A stretch of 64,000 nucleotides of DNA, taken from NCBI RefSeq assembly GCF_022605725.1, contig NC_065552.1, positions 20,354,785 to 20,418,784 on the forward strand, in the 5' to 3' direction. Each line of letters begins with the position of its first letter. The first letter of the stretch is position 1. Position numbers and translations under genes: made by a program. This stretch comes from Anthonomus grandis grandis (Eukaryota > Arthropoda > Insecta > Coleoptera > Curculionidae). The notes under the pieces were generated by a model. That model was not told where the DNA came from, did not search any database, and was given only the letters and a program-made list of their open reading frames with translations. Of this stretch, positions 45,173 through 57,580 are shown piece after piece.

Positions 45173-45589
45173 TATATTACAGAAAAAGTTTAGTTCAAAT
45201 CCTTTGGAAGTTTTAAAAACCTTTTAATTAATTTTTACAAAAAACCTTATTATAACACTTTATTTTCTTCTGTTAAAATTGAGTGATCACTGGCAACATA
45301 GAATACGAAGCATGTTTATCAACAAATATCCACTCTGCCCCCTGTGTAGATGTTGCGCTCAATCCAAAGCAGCCAATGTTTATTGTAGTGTATTCAATGT
45401 TCTAAGATTTTAGCAATAAAATTCTAAAACAACTAAGTGAAGGTATATCAATTTCAATGTCCATACTAATTAATAAACATGTTATCTGGGGCTTTTTCAT
45501 TTTTATTTTACTTGTATCGGTTTTATCCAAGCCAATAGAAGTATGTTTCAGTAGTAGAATCTCAAAAATCTTTTATAAAAAAAAAATGA
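45173..45589. other. No gene seen
   Basis: AT-rich flank between the mariner-like element and the LINE remnant. Nothing recognisable. Confidence 0.35.
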
Positions 45590-46285
45590 TATATCTGCAA
45601 TTTTCTATGATCTCTCAAATGCCTTTGACACAATATTTTGCTGAGCAAGCTGGTACACATGTATTATACGCGAGATAGTGTTTTAAGATTCATTGTCTCA
45701 TACTTGTCTGACAGATCATTCGAATAGGATAACATCAGTATTACCAATGGGTACAGGTGTGCCACAGGGGTCTATAATGGGTTCTCTGCTGTTTATCTTG
45801 TATGTCAATGAACTTTCGGCTCACATGTCAAGGTTAAAAGTTAACTAGTATGCTGATGATATCACCCTTCTTAGCTGTGGTATAGATTTTCCAGAACTTC
45901 AAGCTGTTGAGTCATGATCTCCAAACATGGTTTGCAGATATTAATGTATGTCTCAACATAGAAAAAACTGAGCATGTACTATTTTCCTTAAACAAATGTA
46001 GGTATGTAATGTAAGATTTCTTGGCCTCTGGATTGATGGCAGACTAACTTGTAAGCCACATATCAATCATTAAAAAAACTCGTTTCTATCCTCGGCATAT
46101 ATAGGTCTTTTTTATTTAAAGCTATCTGACGGTCTTGTTTTTTGGGTAAATTTAACAGACTGGATACAAGTTTTAAAAACGCAAAAAGCGGCAATAAGTA
46201 TATTGTGTAATAAACAACCAACACTTGTAGACCTTTATTTAAAAAATTACAAATTTTAACGATGCCAGGTTTATGTATTTACCAA
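45590..46285 (+). pseudogene. Jockey-like reverse transcriptase remnant
   Basis: Frames contain FYDLSNAFDT (motif A), TGVPQGSIMGSLLFILYVNE (motif B), YADDITLLSCG (motif C), then VRFLGLWIDGRLTCKPHI and KTQKAAISILCNKQP. These are the canonical RT and thumb motifs of Jockey-group LINEs. Several stops and frameshifts interrupt them. The part from 45770 on is the outer section of the left palindrome arm and is repeated inverted at 49615-50162. Confidence 0.75.
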
Positions 46286-46289
46286 TGTC

Positions 46290-47314
46290 TGTTGAATATA
46301 ATATAACGGTATGCTTCGTCATTTTGGAATTATCGCAGTGATATAAGTGCGTACCGCACGACACATCTGGAGACGCATGTTGTTAGCGAATCTTCCGGAA
46401 ACATGGTCTGCCGAGTATATAAGGAGCCCGCGCTGCCAGGTAGTGATGCGAAGAGTCCGGATTAATCGTCCGTTCAATCCGAATATCAAATTATTCCGAA
46501 TCAATCCGGATATCTAAATCGTCCGGATACACGCCGCCCGTTCGACCGACAATGAAATAAAAGCTTGCACGAAGTGACACGAAGTTCCACGTTCCACCGG
46601 CTAAGAGAATCCGAATTAAATCGTCCGGACAAATAACCCGGCAATCGGCAATATCGTCGCGTCGCCTTGTGTAAACCTCTTGCTTTATCTATCCTTATTG
46701 TACTCATTTAGAAACATAAGAGACAATATGAGAACGCCCGAACTTTTTAAGGGTCGCCTGACCTTCAGAAGTTTTTTTTGTAAACAAAGCATTTTTGCAG
46801 TGATATTTTGCATCGTTTAAAATACACTTGATTTATTACATACATAATTAGCTATTTTAGTTTGAACATCTACATGATGAATCCGTAAAAGCGAAATGTC
46901 TAATGGGTTGCATAATGCATACCTTATATTCGAAAAACAGCTATAAAAAACGTTTATCGGACGGTCGAGCATCGAGCCCGAAACATGGCATAATTTGCCG
47001 AACGGGCGAGACATCGAGCGGATGAATTAATCCGGATGAAAAAACCGAATTTTCAATTCATCCGAATCAATGCTGTCCGGATATTGAATTAATCCGGATT
47101 TTTACAACACTACTGCCAGGAGACCAGTTGAAGTCGCAATATTGGCACCACCTTTAAACTCGACATAAATCGTAGTAAATAAATACAATGTAAATAAATA
47201 TTTCTAATAGTCTTAAGTGATTGTGTTTAGTGTGTACGTGTAAAATAAATCAGTTTATTATTTTTGTTCATCGAGTGTTTTAATTCACGCCTAACGAACG
47301 GTAAACACGATACA
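46290..47314 (+). mobile_element. LTR of a gypsy-type retrotransposon (left arm), with hAT insert
   Basis: The LTR starts TGTTGAATATAATATAACGG and ends AACACGATACA (TG...CA). It is directly followed by TGGTGTCAGGTGTCGG, a primer-binding site resembling the complement of a tRNA-Leu 3' end. Without the 672-bp insert and its 8-bp duplication it is about 345 bp, like the copy at 49276. The 5' edge is inferred from the TG...CA rule. No matching second LTR in direct orientation exists nearby. Confidence 0.7.
46441..47112. mobile_element. Non-autonomous hAT-type element, 672 bp
   Basis: CTGCCAGG is duplicated on both sides (46433-46440 and 47113-47120), and the inverted arm at 49460 shows the empty site with a single CTGCCAGG. 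The ends TAGTGATGCGAAGAGTCCGG and, inverted, TAGTGTTGTAAAAATCCGG are imperfect inverted repeats. An 8-bp duplication and TAGTGxTG ends fit hAT. There is no transposase. Both ends are enriched in TCCGGAT/ATCCGGA motifs, about a dozen in all, probably transposase sites or diverged tandem repeats. Confidence 0.88.
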
Positions 47315-47315
47315 T

Positions 47316-47780
47316 TGGTGTCAGGTGTCGGATGTGAATTGGACTTAAGAAAATTGGACGTTGGTTAAAAATAAATAACAGTCAAATGAAGTAAATCGGA
47401 CTAAAATTTGTAAAAATGCCAAAGCCAGTGGATTTGAAAGTTGCTGAGCTGAAAAGGGAGCTAGAGGAATGAAACTGAGATACGAGCGGCTTCATCACAC
47501 ATTACTTGAGAATGAGGCGATGACACGGAGAACTTTGTTTTTGCTGGTGCAAGCGATATCAGTCAAATGTTTCAAGGTTGGAAAAAGAAAAAAGATTTTG
47601 AAAAACAATGCCAATTTGGAATTAAAAAAAGACCTTTTGGAAAAATCTTGGAAAGGAAAATCGGATTCTTTCAATAAAGGAGGACAGGATCCAGGAAGTT
47701 CAGAGCAGAATCGCAACACTATTATTATAATAATAATAAATGTGTTTATTGAAACCAATCCTAATCAGCATAGCTAAGAA
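47316..47780 (+). pseudogene. Gypsy-type primer-binding site and truncated gag
   Basis: After the primer-binding site and ~85 bp of leader, ATG 47416 begins MPKPVDLKVAELKRELEE and hits a stop. A charged, SAP-like (LKVAELKRELEE) gag N-terminus is common in insect gypsy elements. Following frames hold lysine-rich, asparagine-rich debris (KGKSDSFNKGGQDPGSSEQN). At about 47730 the sequence changes abruptly to an inverted LINE 3' tail. No pol remains. The mirror copy is at about 48890-49260. Confidence 0.6.
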
Positions 47781-47914
47781 TTGAATAAAAAAAGCGTGTT
47801 AAAAAATATCACTCTAGGTTAGTTTCAAAAGGCAAATCAGACGCCTTTTGGCTTACATACAGCCACAAGGGACTGTTTAAGCCTAAATGAATTTAATTAT
47901 TTTAAAAAGTCTGG

Positions 47915-48895
47915 GTTTAATTAGACACTGATTTGCGTTTACGTGATCACATAACCCTAAAACTGAAAAAGGCATTTTCTGCTCTCAGACGCATATACAT
48001 CAATCGCCACTTTTTACAAAAATAAATCAAATTATTGCTTTGTGAATTCCTGGTATGGAGTCAATTTAATCATTGCGACATTGTTTATGGCTCTTGTTTG
48101 GATAATTTTGAGTCACGTAGAGTTCAGAGAGTACAGAATTCGTATCTACGGCTAATCTATGGGGTTCGTCATCATCAACATATTTCACCCTTCTTGCGTC
48201 ATTCTCAGTGGCCTAACATGTATAATAGGAGGAAGTTGCATATAGATGTTTTTTGTTTTAAACTATTAAAAACAAAAAAAACACAGTATTTATTTGATAA
48301 ACTTGAATTTAGGGCCGATTCTCATAGTCGTTCATTGCGTTCTTCAAGCGGCAGGGTTACAATACCGAGACATAGAAAAGAAATTTTTAAGAGAGGTTTT
48401 TCAGATTTTGCAGCTAAGTCAATAAATATACTTTCCTCATCAAGATCTTGACCTTTAAAATGAAACGTAAAAAAACCTTGCTTACTGAATAATTTGGTTT
48501 GATCCAATAAATTCGAATATCTCGGCTATTAAAAATTTTTAAAAACATCTAGAGCAGAACTTTTGATTGCGCAAATTTAAAATCTAGATACTGCCATTAA
48601 AAGTTTAGTTTTATTATTTATATTTTTATCCTGTATGTCTGTGAGATATCTTATTATGTCTTTTTGCAATTTTTTAATATCTTTAAATCAATACCTAGTT
48701 GTAAGTTTTAATATAGTTTAAAATAATTAAATTAATTCAGGCTTAAACAGTACCTTGTGGCTTTGTAAGCTAAAAGGCGCCTGATTAGCCTTTTGAAACT
48801 AACCTACAGTGATATTTTTTAACATGCTTTTTTTTATACAATTCTTAGCTATGCTGTATTAGAATTGGTTTCAATAAACACATTTATTAATATTA
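47915..48895 (+). pseudogene. LINE reverse transcriptase C-terminus and 3' end in the palindrome spacer
   Basis: Frames encode LKLKKAFSALRRIYINRHFL, then FNHCDIVYGSCLDNFESRR and VQRVQNSYLRLIYGVRHHQH, and continue to a stop near 48451. These are the C-terminal blocks of Jockey/CR1-type RTs. An untranslated region follows to CAATAAACACATTTATT near 48890, which is likely the polyadenylation region and tail. That 3' end is shared with the left arm in reverse (47730-47911), so the palindrome centre lies inside two head-to-head LINE copies. Confidence 0.7.
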
Positions 48896-49275
48896 TAATA
48901 ATAGTGTTGCGATTCTGCTCTGAACTTCCTGGATCCTGTCCTCCATTATTTAAAGAATCCGGTTTTCCATACCAAGATTTTTCCAAAATGCCTTCTTTTA
49001 ATTCCTTTTTCAAATTGGCATTGTTTTCCAAAATCTTTTCTTCCAAAGTTCAAAAACAAAAAAACAAAGTTCTCCGGGTCATCGCCTTATTCTCAAGTAA
49101 TGTGTCGTATCTCAGTTTCATTCCTCTAGCTCCCTTTTCAGCTCAGCAACTTTTAAATCCACCGGCTTTGGCATTTTTACAAATTTTAGTCCGATTTACT
49201 TTATTTGACTGTTATTTATTTTTGACCAACGTCCAATTATCTTAAGTCCAATTCACATCCGACCCCTGACACCAG

Positions 49276-49614
49276 TGTATCGTGTTTACCGTTCGTTAGG
49301 CGTGAATTAAAACAGTCGATGAACAAAAATAATAAACTGATTACACGTACACACTAAACACAATCACTTAAGACTATTAGAAACATTTATTTACACTGTA
49401 TTTATTTACTACGATTTATGTCGAGTTTAAAGGTGGTGCCAATATTCTGACTTCAACTGGTCTCCTGGCAGCGCGGGCTGCTTATATGCTCGGCAGACCA
49501 CGTTTCCGGAAGATTCGCTAACAACATGCGTCTCCAGATGTGTCGTGCGGTACGCACTTATATCACTGCAATAATTCCAAAATGACGAAGCATACCGTTA
49601 TATTATATTCAACA
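49276..49614 (-). mobile_element. LTR of the same gypsy-type element (right arm)
   Basis: This is the reverse complement of the LTR at 46290, 339 bp long, and lacks the hAT insert. The primer-binding site (CCTGACACCA) lies just left of it at 49265-49274, so its internal side faces the left-arm LTR. The two LTRs are therefore inverted and cannot be the two ends of a normal provirus. Confidence 0.75.
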
Positions 49615-50162
49615 GACATTGGTAAATATATAAACCTGGCATCGTTAAAATTTGTAATTGTTTAAATAAAGGTCGTAGGTGTTGGATGTTTATTACACAA
49701 TATTCATATTGCCGCTTTTTGCGTTTTTAAAACTTGTATCCAGTCTGTTAAATTTACCCAAAAAACAAGACCGTCAGATAGCTTTAAATAAAAAAGACCT
49801 ATATATGCAAAGGATAGAAACGAGTTTTTTTTTAATGATTGATATGTGGCTTACAAGTTAGTCTGCCATCAATCCAGAGGCCAAGAAATCTTACATTACA
49901 TACCTACATTTGTTTAAGGAAAATAGTACATGCTCAGTTTTTTCTATGTTGAGACATACATTAATATCTGCAAACAATGTTTGGAGATCATGACTCCAAA
50001 CATGGTTTGCAGATATTCAAAGCCGCAGCTTGAAGTTCTGGAAAATCTATACCACAGCTAAGAAGGGTGATATCATCAGCATACTGGTTAACTTTTAACC
50101 TTGACATGTGAGCCAAAAGTTCATTGACATACAAGATAAAAAGCAGAGGACCCATTATAGAC

Positions 50163-50760
50163 CATGTATGGGAACTCGAGTGTTATCTATATGCAGATCT
50201 AGACGATTTAAAACTAGATTCTTAGAAAGTTCGTTGCCAAATAGAATAATATTATATTTATTGGGGTTTATTGTCAAATGATGCTTAGAAGAGATTTGAA
50301 ATATACTTCGACTTTGAAATATACGTACTTAATGCGATCCATGGCGGTTTCAAGTTCACTCAAGTAGAAAGAATAATAGAGCTGCGTATCATCGACATAC
50401 AGATAATTTGAACAGAACTGTAGAGACTCTATAAAACGTGAGGTGTAAATGGTATACAATAGGGGACCTAGTATACTTCCTGAGGAACACCTGTTTGAAC
50501 CAAGAGAGAATCGGATATTTTATCTTGATAGAGAACTTGTTGAAACCTATTTGTCAAATAAGATTATATAAGTCTTTCAGCAGAGTCACCAAACCCGACA
50601 ATGCACTTGAGGAATCATATCTAAGGCGAAACCCGGACTGTCTACAAGGAAGGATATTATATTTGTTAACAACAACATTGGACGACACTTTGGATGAACT
50701 GCAATAGAGACCTTTAGCAGTAAACAATAGGAACAAGACTTGTAGCAATACGGAATCTGT
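50163..50760 (-). pseudogene. CR1/Jockey-like reverse transcriptase remnant
   Basis: The minus strand encodes NILPCRQSGFRLRYDSSSA (before motif A), a broken QTGVPQGSILGPLLY-type motif B, YLYVDDTQLYYSF (motif C), LSELETAMDRI, and then NPNKYNIILFGNELS. Motif A is lost. The sequence differs from the RT in the adjacent palindrome arm, so the junction at 50162 is a recombination or insertion breakpoint. Confidence 0.7.
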
Positions 50761-50784
50761 TGGGCTGATGCGCCTTAAACCGCT

Positions 50785-52670
50785 TTAGTTTGATGGTAAT
50801 TGCTTATCAAGGGAGAAGACCACTACCTTACATTGGCTTTGAGAGGAGATGCTGCTGCCATGCCAGAATGCCTCCCGAGGAACAAAAAGTGTACGATGAT
50901 CTAGTGAGACATTTGGATATGGGTTATGGCTGGTTTCATCTGAAACATGCTTATCACACGCAATTAAATAATCGGTGCCAAAAGTCAAGGAAGTCCTTAA
51001 AAGAATTTAAAGCTGATATTGCAACTTTGGTTCGACTGGTCTATCCTAATTTTCCGGAATGAATCATGAAACATTTATCAGTTCAAGCATTCCTGGATCG
51101 ACTCCACGATGGTGAAATGAGACAGTTCTCACTACTAGCGCATCCACCTAAACTAGTAGATACACTAACACGGGCCCTCAAATTCGAAGCTGCCACGAAC
51201 ATGAACAAGGACCAGGCTCGGGTCCGGCAAGTGATATGAGGAGAGGTCGACTTTGAGGAATCAGTCAAGTGGATGATTAGGGAGGTGATTAGATGGGCCG
51301 GAAGTTGGAAATATCATAAAGCTGGTCACATAAAACGACACTATTCAGAAGACGCTAGTTGTACGCCTGTCCAAAGGACTGCAAGCATTGTCATCGAGTA
51401 GAAGAGAAAGATGTTAAGTTTCTAAGAACCACAATAGTTGATAATACTTGAAAAAATTAAAATATAAGAGAGCAAGAGAAAGATCCTGATATTCAGATAG
51501 TCCTAACCTAAATAAAGTAAGGGAACAAGCCCACTTGGAAAGAAGTTGCCAAGTATTCTCCCAATGTCATGTCCTATTGGGTAAAATGGAACCCCCAGAT
51601 TTTGGAAGATGGACTTTGGCAGCTGAAAATACTTGACCAGGACGGCAAAGAGGATAGAAGGCAAATCGTTATGCCTAAATGTCGGATCTCGGACTTGCTA
51701 GAGGAAATCCATGCCTGAAGGATTTGACTGGGTCAATAGCAAGGCAGACAGGGCAGTAAGGGAATGGTGCAGGAAATGCGTTGTATGTGCGGCAAGTAAT
51801 GGGCCGCAGAGAAAGCAGAAGGCTTTGATGCGTCAATACAACGTGGAAAGTCGCTTTGAAAGGATTGCTATTGACGTTTCCCGTTTCCCGAATCGGAAGC
51901 AGGAAATAACTACATCGTGGTTGTGATAAACTACTGCAGCAAATGGATTAAGGTATACTTTCTACCAAACCAGGAACCCTCTTCTATCGCCGACGTCTTA
52001 ATAAAATAATGGATCTGTCGATTTGGTGTACATACCTTGGGAGCATTCACACCAAGGACTAAATTTTGAATTCAGCTTGTTACAGAGTATCTGTAAGATA
52101 CTTAGAATCAAGAAAACGAGAATTACTGCTTACCGCAGTCAGATGGCATGGTGGAAGGAATGAATATAGTCAAAGTAGTCTCTAGGCACCAAAGACACTG
52201 TGATAGGTTTCTTTATTTGTTTATTCTGGCTTATCAATCGGCTATTATGAAAGCAAATGTGAGTTTCCGGCTCGAATAGTGGTGGAAAGAGTCTCCCGTG
52301 CGATCTGAAGTTCGGTTGCCCGCCAGAAACCGTTGTTAGTGGAGGACTACGTCAGTGATCTGCGTAGGAAAATAGATCTCAACCATAATTAAGTGCGGAT
52401 TTCCATCCAAGATACCAGTGATCGGATGAAAAAATGTATATGATGCCAAAGACCAGAGGTACAACAACAGTTTGCAACAGCAGAGTTGGTTTGGCTCTAT
52501 GTCCCTAGGAAGGGTCTGTCACCGAAACTTCAAACATCCTCGTATATACCATACAAAGTGCTGGAAGCCATTAACGATGGTCTTAACTAGAAAATACACA
52601 AGCCGCCAAGGGATAAAGTTTGAGTCATTCACTCTAACTAGGAATAATAACTGGAATAGCTCCTTATTAT
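50785..52670 (+). pseudogene. Ty3/gypsy gag and integrase remnant
   Basis: The gag part (50790-51240) reads HARMPPEEQKVYDDLVRHL, HLKHAYHTQLNNRCQ, LKEFKADIATLVRLVYPNFP and, after a stop, VDTLTRALKFEAATN, as in Ty3/gypsy capsid domains. Protease and RT are missing. The integrase part has the zinc-binding region (AVREWCRKCVVCAASNGPQ, two cysteines of the HHCC motif), FERIAIDVS with the first catalytic aspartate, INYCSKWIKVYFLPNQE, SSIADVLI, and LPQSDGMVEGMN near the catalytic glutamate. It is heavily frameshifted. No LTRs were found at its edges. Confidence 0.72.
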
Positions 52671-53339
52671 AGAACCAACCAAAATGCTAAGCTGAGTCCA
52701 ACCAGGGTCGAATTTGATATTCGATAGATTCAAGGCCCATCATTCCAATGGCCGAAATAGTTGGTACGGCATAACCTGTGTAGTGCAGCAAGATTTACAA
52801 ATTTCTATCCAACAAGAACCATAAACAATGGATAGATATTGGAGAAATAGCTGAAGCTTTCCGTAGAAACTTCGGAAAAATTCAAGAACTGCTTCGGTCT
52901 AACTTCAAAGTCGAGCAAGATAACCGATGAAGAGATTGATAGAAAAATCTTGTACCTGGTTACCAAAGAGGCGTCACCAGAGGTCATTCTATAAGGCCGG
53001 ACATCTTTGAGTAATCGTAAGTCAGCTTCGGCAGCATGTAGAATCTTGACTCTAGTGCTGTTTGTAGTTATACAGTGACTTCTTGCATCATATGCTATGC
53101 TGTGAGATCATATGGGAAAAAACTCTTACCGTGGCAGAGGAAATCATGATAATTATTAAAATTTGGTTTGTGAAGAAAATTATACTAAACGTCTTTAAGA
53201 ATTTCAGATCTGTAAGAGTCTATGTTAAGACAAATTATCAGAAAAATTAATAAGTTATTACTAACGCAAACATTCAAATAGAATTAAGAGTTACAAAAAT
53301 TATTTTTATATGTTCAAACTGATTCTTTTGAACTTCTAG
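52671..53339. other. No gene recognised
   Basis: The stretch might be the 3' part of the gypsy remnant, but no motif supports this. Minus-strand frames of about 60 codons match nothing. Confidence 0.3.
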
Positions 53340-53700
53340 ACATTTCCCACATGTACCTAGTAATTCTTCATGTATGGCTCTTCTTACTGACAGAGAGTCA
53401 TGTTCTTCAAATGCAGTTCCGACCCTCCGCGTGTAATCTTCCGTGTTTGTTACTGCAGTGTTATAAACATTATTTTTGACTGTTCCTCATATAAAAAAAA
53501 TCGAGTATTCCAGATCTAGGGAGTGATGTGGCGAAAGATGTGGTCCGTTGTGGACTAGCCATTGACCATAAAATATATTTTGGGGCTGAATATTGACTAA
53601 ATAGCCATTATCTGGAGGTGCACCATCGTGCTGGTAGAATATCTTCATACTTGTCATTCAAATTGTCTTCATAAAATTCTAAGCGCACGACTCTGTCATT
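53340..53700 (-). pseudogene. Mariner-like transposase remnant
   Basis: Minus-strand pieces read YQHDGAPPDNGYLVN (second aspartate region) and a degraded NGPHLSPHHSLDL with YSIFFYEEQ, corresponding to the GPxxWPPRSPDLxPxDFFLWG block. Only the catalytic middle is recognisable, and no ends were found. Confidence 0.5.
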
Positions 53701-56700
53701 TATTACGGCAAAATATCCATTAAATAGCTAGGAGTTTTGAAAATTTTAGTTCTCCAAATAGATGCACATTTGTCAGAATTGGAAATTTCATCGATTAAAA
53801 ATCACATCTTTCGAAAACTTCGCTTCATCAAGGTATTTCTAGCCCATATTGACAAATATATTTTTTACATTAAAAAATACAAAAAGTTATAGGGGTGACG
53901 CATCTTAATGTCTCCATTTGGTTCTCGTTGCATTATTATTAGTTTTTTAAACAGGACCTGATCTGAAAAAATCATATATCAAAATATTTTATTTTACCAG
54001 GACAACCTATTCGCTAATTTGCATATTCTATCAATAACCAAGCATATTTAAATGATACTTGTTTTTACGAAATTGTGTTCTGAATAACACTTTTTTATTG
54101 GGTTAGTAGTTGTTTGAATTCATTAGATTATAATATATAAAATTATAACATTAGATTATAATAAATTTGCTTATAAGTTTAAAGATTCAAAGCACTTATT
54201 CTCAATTCAAATAAATCTTATTGAATTTTTCAATCCAATTCTAAGTGGTTTAAAGGCGATAAAAGCAAATTAAAGTTGCAATATCTATTGTTCAAATGTT
54301 TTGAGTTCACTTTACTGCGATAAGAATTTGTTATTTATCTATACGTATACATGCTTATACTGGATTCAAGATTTTTTTTTGGCATTTATTTTTTGCAACT
54401 ACAATAATAAGCAGTAATATTATGCATTAGTCATACATAGAATCCGACTTTGGATACCATCGCTGGAATTTCTGCATTTTATTTAACTGAAACGTAAAAT
54501 TGTTCATCTTCCATATAAATGTAAAGAACTAGATTTCTCATTAAAAATTAACAGCAAGTTCGATATATAGGTTGCAATTCTTACAGTTATAAAAATATTT
54601 TAGCTTTTTTACTGTTCGTTGATTTATTAAAAACGTACATACTAAATACAAGAAAAGAAAACAAGTTATAAGTAACGAATAAAAAACATTTTTCGCAACT
54701 CTCTGGCATTGTTTTTATGTTGTTAATTTGAAAAATCAACATTGATGTCGAATGGTTTGATTTACTTTTACCATAATCAATTTCTGTTGAATTTATTGAT
54801 TAGAGTTATCAAACATTTTTTTTGGGAGAAAACTTCGTAATCATTGCTGCTTGTTTGTAGTATCGTGTAATCATGTGATTTAGATGTATAAAGACGGCTA
54901 ATTATTTAAGTTAATAAACTCATTTGGTAAGAATTTTTTGACGGCAATCTGGTTTCTTATTAGGTCCATATTTAAATTTTATAGTTCTTATGACCTCTAT
55001 ATTATTTGCATTTAGAAAACATCTCGCACTCATGTACATTCTGTGAAAAATTACCAAGTTTGCTAAAATCCCTGTCTGCTTGTTGCGAAATAACCCAACA
55101 ATACTCATTTATTCTTATTTGCTTAATGTTCACAATTTTAAGGACATGATTAATGCCTAGGTCCAAGAAGTCATCACCATGGGTATAACCGATAAGTTCC
55201 CATAAAACTCAGCCTCTTAGACCCTTTCTCACATCACTCATTGACGAAATATGCACTTAATGAGCACTTTTAAACCTACTAAGGAAACAAATTGGTAAAA
55301 AGTCGCTGTATCAGTCGTCACTATCTCAGACGAGTCGCGAGTATCTCAATCGCTGCGGTCAAAATGGGAGGCTGCTCACGAGTTTTTTATTACTTTCTCC
55401 AGACTCGTGAAGACCAATCACTGGCCCAAGAGTTGCATAACGCAGTTAAGTTAAAAAAGTCTCTAAATTTACACTCTTAATGACGTAGTGAAGATCCATA
55501 AGTTTTCTTATACATCGACAAATCACGTCTCAATTGCGTATTTATTCCAGCAGATACTTCCCTTGCTGTAATGTTTCAGATAATCAATAGAACGGTTTTT
55601 AATATGTATTTTTGGTTTTATGCCTTACATGGTAAAAGCACTATTACAAAAAACTACTGCTAAAACTAAACGTGATCGCATGCTGACTTAACCTAGATTA
55701 ACTTATTTGCGGAGTACCTAGCGTACCAAATGTAAAGTCTTTAAGGCACGTTCGGGTTCCACTAAACTAAAGCTACAATTCTAAAATACATGACACTTAC
55801 TAATACAGGATTAAAGTAAAGTTTATATTTAATAGTGCCCTAAACTTAAAAGTCTAGCAGATAAGATCTCAGGTGACCTGGATGGGCAGGCCACTGGTCC
55901 AATATCATTAACAGTGTCATTTTTCATTTTATTCTTTCCTAGACGGTCAATCCATCCAGTTAAGGATAATTAGTGTCTAGAGTATTTTCGAGTGGCTGAT
56001 ATTAGTATTAGCGTAGTATAAGACACTGGCAATGTTGCTGTTGGTGGCGTCAAACCCTAATGGGCATGCCTTTCAGGATTTACTTTTTCTGCCGTCTATC
56101 CCAGTACCTGGTGATCACTAAGCTGAAACTTTTAGTCTTAAGTCGTTACTATCTACACGGTGCCAGTAACTGCCACACCAGCCTCACTGGCACGCCAGCG
56201 TTGGTACTGACAGACACTATTTTGTGCCAGCCTAGCGCTGCCGACAGCACTAGCGAGAATAGAGAGCTCGGTAATCTATTTGTGAGTTTTGTTTGTTTGT
56301 GTTTATTTGTGTATTTTTTTGAATAAATCACCCAGAAGTTTAGTATAGAAGAAACTTTAGAGAGCAGGAATAGCTACAGAATATAAAAATAAATAAACCT
56401 TTGCATATTGGTCATTCAATATATTCTGAACGAAATTGATATTGAACATACTAAGATTGAGGATATAAAAATTAAAATCAATTCTTTATCCACCATATTT
56501 CTCAATTCATTTTTAGTCACGTAATTAAGGTTCTTATTATTTTTTTTCTGAAAAGTTAAATGACCTGAAGAACGACCTGAATGCAGGGTTATTGCTTCAA
56601 ATTCACCTGAAGCAATACCATAAATCCAGATATCTGGGTGATATGAGGGGTCACGTGAAAGATTTGAAGTTTTGCTATGGTCATTGAGGATTAAAAGGAA

Positions 56701-56960
56701 AAGCCAGAGAGATTTTAATGTGCAAGGATCCCTTAGTTATGTTGCGACTATTTTTGGCATCAATATTCTGGAAATCATCATGTACTGCTCGTAATATATT
56801 AGACTTAGATATGTAAAGGTCTGCTTGCAAGAGCTCGCATTGTTATGAAAAATATATGATTGAACTGATTATTAAATCAACGGCTCCTCTATTTGCATAA
56901 GATCTACGATATTCGCGAATGCCGCTTCTGCACTTCCACCACAAATTAAAATCACATCCA
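53701..56960. other. Long AT-rich stretch without a supported gene
   Basis: Several open frames of 60-90 codons occur (for example 56060-56326) but none resembles a family. A patch at 56140-56270 is GC-rich with repeated CCAG/CTGG words. I found no boundary repeats and no RNA gene. Confidence 0.35.
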
Positions 56961-56961
56961 A

Positions 56962-57580
56962 ATTTGGCCTCCAAAAATGATAGAGCTTTGTTCATCAGAG
57001 AAGACCGAAACATTACACGATACTACAAACAACGAATTATGAGGATAGCGCTTAGATGTGCTGAGAAATTGGTTCTTCGATTGGGATTTTTTATTTTTCG
57101 GGTACCTCCGGGTTCGAATTTTTTCGAAACATGTTTTACCTCGATTTCAAACTAATTTCATCAGTGTCTTTTTCTCATTCTATAAATCATGAAAATGCTA
57201 GGTGGGAATGGAAGCTCTTTGAAAATTCTCAAAAATGCCATCTTTGACAATATTTTGACCCGAAAATTGACATCTAAAAATTGAGATTTCGGCTAGTGAA
57301 TGACCTTGCGAATGATCTCATTAGGTTTAGAAGGACAAAACTAAGAAAAACCGTGGGAATTATGACGATAGCGCCCATAGGTGTGGAGAAATTGGCAAAC
57401 AAAGCGTTATATGAGCGGATCTGAAGGAATAAGAGTGCTTTGAAATTTATTTTTTTCAGCACAAAAATTGACCTCCAAAAATTCTAGATCTTGCCCAGTG
57501 AGAGAGATGTATCCTTGCATATGACGTCATTTGATTGAAAACTAAGCTAAAATCATTGGAATTATGAAGATTTCATGTCG
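56962..57580. repeat. Degenerate tandem repeat, ~200-300-bp units
   Basis: Three units start with similar words: GGCCTCCAAAAATGATAGAG (near 56965), TTGACATCTAAAAATTGAGA (57268) and TTGACCTCCAAAAATTCTAG (57468). Each later contains a GAATTATGA-GAT block; the first two also share GAGAAATTGG. The spacing is about 302 and then 200 bp. The third unit contains the palindrome TGACGTCA. The source is unknown; it could be a satellite or internal repeats of a lost element. Confidence 0.6.

Larger units (their letters stand above)
45770..50162. repeat. Large inverted duplication (palindrome)
   Basis: The left arm (45770 to about 47911) is repeated in reverse complement at about 48717-50162. The order in each arm, from outside in, is RT remnant, LTR, primer-binding site, gag start and a LINE 3' end. 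The left arm is longer only because a 672-bp hAT-type element sits in its LTR. The arms are about 95 percent identical by eye. The outer boundaries are abrupt: the match stops at TCTATAATGG (45771) and CCATTATAGA (50151-50160), and different RT sequences adjoin outside. The spacer is ~0.8 kb. Confidence 0.88.

Noticed and set aside
46290..49614. Two LTRs as the ends of one intact provirus
   Set aside because: They are inverted, with primer-binding sites facing each other, and the flanks are mirrored too, so it is a palindrome and not a provirus.
56060..56326. 88-codon frame as a secreted or membrane protein gene
   Set aside because: Hydrophobic stretches are present at both ends, but there is no family, intron or regulatory context; its length is compatible with chance.
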